A stretch of DNA of 64,000 nt from Neodiprion pinetum (lineage: Eukaryota; Arthropoda; Insecta; Hymenoptera; Diprionidae), in NCBI RefSeq assembly GCF_021155775.2, contig NC_060232.1, positions 1,302,001 through 1,366,000 on the forward strand. The letters run 5' to 3'. Shown piece by piece: positions 62,703 through 64,000 of the stretch. The position numbers and the translations under genes were made by a program. Each line of letters begins with the position of its first letter. The stretch's first letter is position 1. Under the pieces are notes generated by a model that saw only the letters and a program-made list of their open reading frames with translations, did not search any database and was not told the DNA's origin.

Positions 62703-64000
62703 CTCTTGATCAGATTTCAACCTGGGGATCTACGAACGGCGTTCAAGAAAAGAGCGATCCTTACTCCGACTGTAATCTCGTGAGTATCAAACGCAACTAA
62801 CCCCCAACACCCACGAACGAAAGAACACCACTAACAATTTCTACTTCCATTATTTATTCGAGGATGTGGTTACCAGAGGAAGTCATTTAGCTGTTTGCAA
62901 TGTCGCTGCTCGGTGCGCTTATAACTCCTAGTTAATTCTTGTGAACCTTATTATCGCCCCGCCGTATATCGGCCTGGTAACGACGAAATCTTGGTTCAAA
63001 CACTGATTTCGGCTAAGCCAGATTTTCATCTGAGATTGAGCCCAGCCCCTGATTCTGAATTGTTACATTGAACCAAGGAGACGGAGCTCTCGACATCGGT
63101 CAAAGTTCCGAAATTCACTCGAGTCAGTCTTAATTTCTCTTCGTCACTGGCAGTAATTGGAAAATTATTCGATATATATCGTATCAGAGATCATAGGGCA
63201 TAGATCGTAATAAATTTTTTCTGGCTTTCTCCACGTGCGTGGGACGAAATTCATACTCAATAGAATGAGAATGGACGAAGGAAATCATAGGTTGCTTACG
63301 CAGACGCAGGTAAGGTTTTACTACGACAGGAGTAGGTATTAGAGGCTGATCAAAACTTTCCAGCCTGCGCCTCGATGACTTATGGCTTCGACCTTGTCTC
63401 AATCAATCAATATCAGATCCCGCCGAGCTTCTCCCAGCGTCTGAGATTCTTACCCATTATTTGTCTCTCCTTTCCTTTGGCTCCTTTATTCCTTCAATCT
63501 TCTATGCCAAAGCAGTAGGTTCCATTCACCACAGATCATTGTCGAATTTAAGTGCGGCGATAAGCTTTAGGCGTAAGTCAATTATACAAGGTATTGACCT
63601 ACGGGTGAAAAGAAGAGCGAATGAATTGATTTCTCAGAGAATGAAAGAAAATAATCCTCGGACTATCTAATTGACCTTCCTTGAAAGTACTATGTCAATC
63701 AATCCAAGCGTTACAGTAGATCGGAGCACAAATCACCCGGTCTTGACCCTAAAAAATTGGGTCAAAGAGTACGAGGGTGATAAAAATTCGGGGTCTCTGC
63801 GTCCAGTTGAGGCATTTTGAATCGGGATGCTTGTTGCATTGATTCCAGAAACATTGCGATTGGCCGGATGACAAGAGGGCCAAAATACGAACCGATTACA
63901 TCAGCGTTTGCGGTGATCTCATCTCTCAGAGCCGGGCTGCGATCGGCTCGAGTGGCTGCTTGAACGGATCGAACGCGATGCATTATAACGCAGAACGTAA
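62703..64000. other. region upstream of the TRPA gene
   Basis: 1.3 kb upstream of the TRPA start codon in the transcribed direction, moderately AT-rich. It should contain the promoter or 5' exons of the channel if exon 1 starts at the chosen ATG, but no TATA or initiator context stands out. The right edge carries an unrecognised open frame, listed separately. Confidence 0.5.
63762..63998 (-). CDS. open frame running off the right edge, unknown
   Basis: The frame is open from the window edge, has an ATG at 63983 and ends at TGA at 63764-63762. The translation includes RSPALRDEITANADVIGSYF and GPLVIRPIAMFLESMQQASR. It is non-repetitive and hydrophobic/charged in a protein-like way, but no family is recognised. 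It could be the end of a neighbouring gene or an unspliced chance frame. Confidence 0.2.
   Translation of the reverse strand, partial: TFCVIMHRVRSVQAATRADRSPALRDEITANADVIGSYFGPLVIRPIAMFLESMQQASRFKMPQLDAETPNFYHPRTL

Overview
This is a window of an animal nuclear genome, almost certainly an insect. It is AT-rich and intron-rich, full of microsatellites and small inverted-repeat elements, and shows no operons, CRISPR arrays or bacterial features. Two split genes can be recognised from protein similarity and matching splice phases, and both read on the minus strand. A hymenopteran (perhaps sawfly-like) host is my guess from overall texture only.

The left 51 kb is the 5' part of pangolin (pan, the TCF/LEF factor of Wnt/Wingless signalling). 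Exon 1 (51068-51217) encodes the N-terminal beta-catenin/Armadillo-binding domain. Exon 2 (49660-49735) is a short linker. Exon 3 (32913-33016) encodes the conserved block containing FNMGYLVSPYSY. The HMG box and remaining exons were not found and must lie left of position 1, so 1-32912 is read as the partial third intron (more than 32.9 kb). Intron 2 is 16.6 kb and intron 1 is 1.3 kb. The introns hold simple repeats, several non-autonomous-looking repeat families, a perfect 63-bp tandem duplication and a ~160-bp tandem duplication, one copy of which is split by an insertion. GC-rich blocks at about 52.7-54.1 kb and 48.1-49.2 kb are candidate promoter or 5' exon regions.

From 54.1 to 59.1 kb is intergenic sequence. 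It contains two plus-strand fragments with cysteine spacing suggestive of a trunk/PTTH/noggin-like cystine-knot ligand, but the middle of such a gene was not found.

The right end (59142-62702) is a seven-exon TRPA-family cation channel. It has about nine ankyrin repeats, six membrane segments and a pore loop with the motif GEYNFDD. All seven exons join in frame and give 716 residues. Beyond it, 62703-64000 holds only an unrecognised minus-strand ORF that runs off the right edge.

No functional link between pan and the TRPA channel is evident; they are neighbours on the same strand about 7.9 kb apart. I saw no clear evidence for a wholly new biological system. The most interesting items are the orphan cystine-knot-like exons, the interrupted tandem duplication next to pan exon 1, the possible internal promoter in pan intron 2, and the repeat families.
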